Origin: an uncultured Alcanivorax sp.
GTDB lineage: Bacteria; Pseudomonadota; Gammaproteobacteria; Pseudomonadales; Alcanivoracaceae
Assembly (NCBI RefSeq): GCF_947258575.1
Contig: NZ_CAMYIV010000011.1
Location: 248,001-312,000 of the forward strand
Reading direction: 5' to 3'
DNA: 64,000 nucleotides
A program made the position numbers and the translations under genes. Positions 63,999-64,000 of this stretch are shown piece after piece. Numbering within the stretch: position 1 is the first letter of the stretch; each line of letters starts with the position of its first letter. The notes under the pieces were generated by a model. That model was given only the letters and a program-made list of their open reading frames with translations, was not told where the DNA came from and did not search any database.

Positions 63999-64000
63999 GT

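Overview
The window is chromosomal DNA of high GC content from a gammaproteobacterium. The best fit is a marine hydrocarbon degrader of the Alcanivorax type. This rests on gene content and recalled protein resemblance: fadBA, a DesB-type desaturase with its own reductase, a NavAb-like sodium channel, and the blocks algU-mucA-mucB-rseC-mucD and lepA-lepB-rnc-era-recO-pdxJ. No database search was possible, so the genus is an inference. No rRNA, tRNA, insertion sequence, prophage or CRISPR array was seen. Nearly all genes are intact and closely packed.

Layout. 0-4.6 kb: zinc homeostasis (3' end of a DUF1826 gene, zur, then a tightly coupled run of a MerC-like protein, a ZrgA-like His-rich periplasmic protein, an ABC ATPase, an FtsX-type permease and a DUF3299 protein). 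4.8-7.1 kb: ABC-F protein YbiT and a GNAT acetyltransferase. 7.3-13.9 kb: a complete Liv-type ABC importer with an acyl-CoA ligase inside the operon. 14-18 kb: BacNav channel, pirin, an internally deleted SRPBCC gene, a small membrane protein and an extended SDR. 18.2-22.5 kb: fatty-acid desaturase with ferredoxin reductase, then dbpA. 22.7-28.8 kb: an accessory-looking stretch with a CBS protein, DUF4442, an alpha/beta hydrolase plus DUF1272 divergent from a TetR gene, a GST, an amidoligase-GATase pair and a broken parD. 28.9-32.3 kb: fadBA. 32.7-41 kb: recJ, a small protein, prfB with its programmed frameshift, lysS, a TetR gene, ung and a 3-hydroxyisobutyryl-CoA hydrolase-like gene. 41.2-46.5 kb: di-haem peroxidase-like lipoprotein, ygfZ, sdhE-ygfX, nadB. 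46.7-50.7 kb: envelope-stress operon algU-mucA-mucB-rseC-mucD. 51-57.3 kb: lepA-lepB-DUF4845-rnc-era-recO-pdxJ. 57.7-64 kb: an iron cluster in which DUF4198, DUF2271 and PepSY proteins face a two-component system and a TonB-dependent receptor, with three Fur-box-like sites.

The intergenic DNA is unusually structured. At least six families of palindromic repeats sit between genes: (1) a 25-nt hairpin whose stem shows compensatory changes among about 13 copies; (2) long palindromes starting GTAGGGTG; (3) four nested elements with a GC-rich terminator-like hairpin inside arms built of words such as GTTAACAGTGAATAG, several containing the stop codons of neighbouring genes; (4) elements with AGCTAGA words on both sides of recO, one expanded into a 7-nt tandem repeat that ends in the recO Shine-Dalgarno sequence; (5) a CACAGAGG inverted repeat; (6) a longer block with a conserved GCGGCCCGAAGG-type core.

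The main candidates for poorly described biology are the amidoligase-GATase pair, the Liv importer with an acyl-CoA ligase, the stop-codon-abutting nested repeats, and the doubly controlled (Fur plus two-component) iron cluster.
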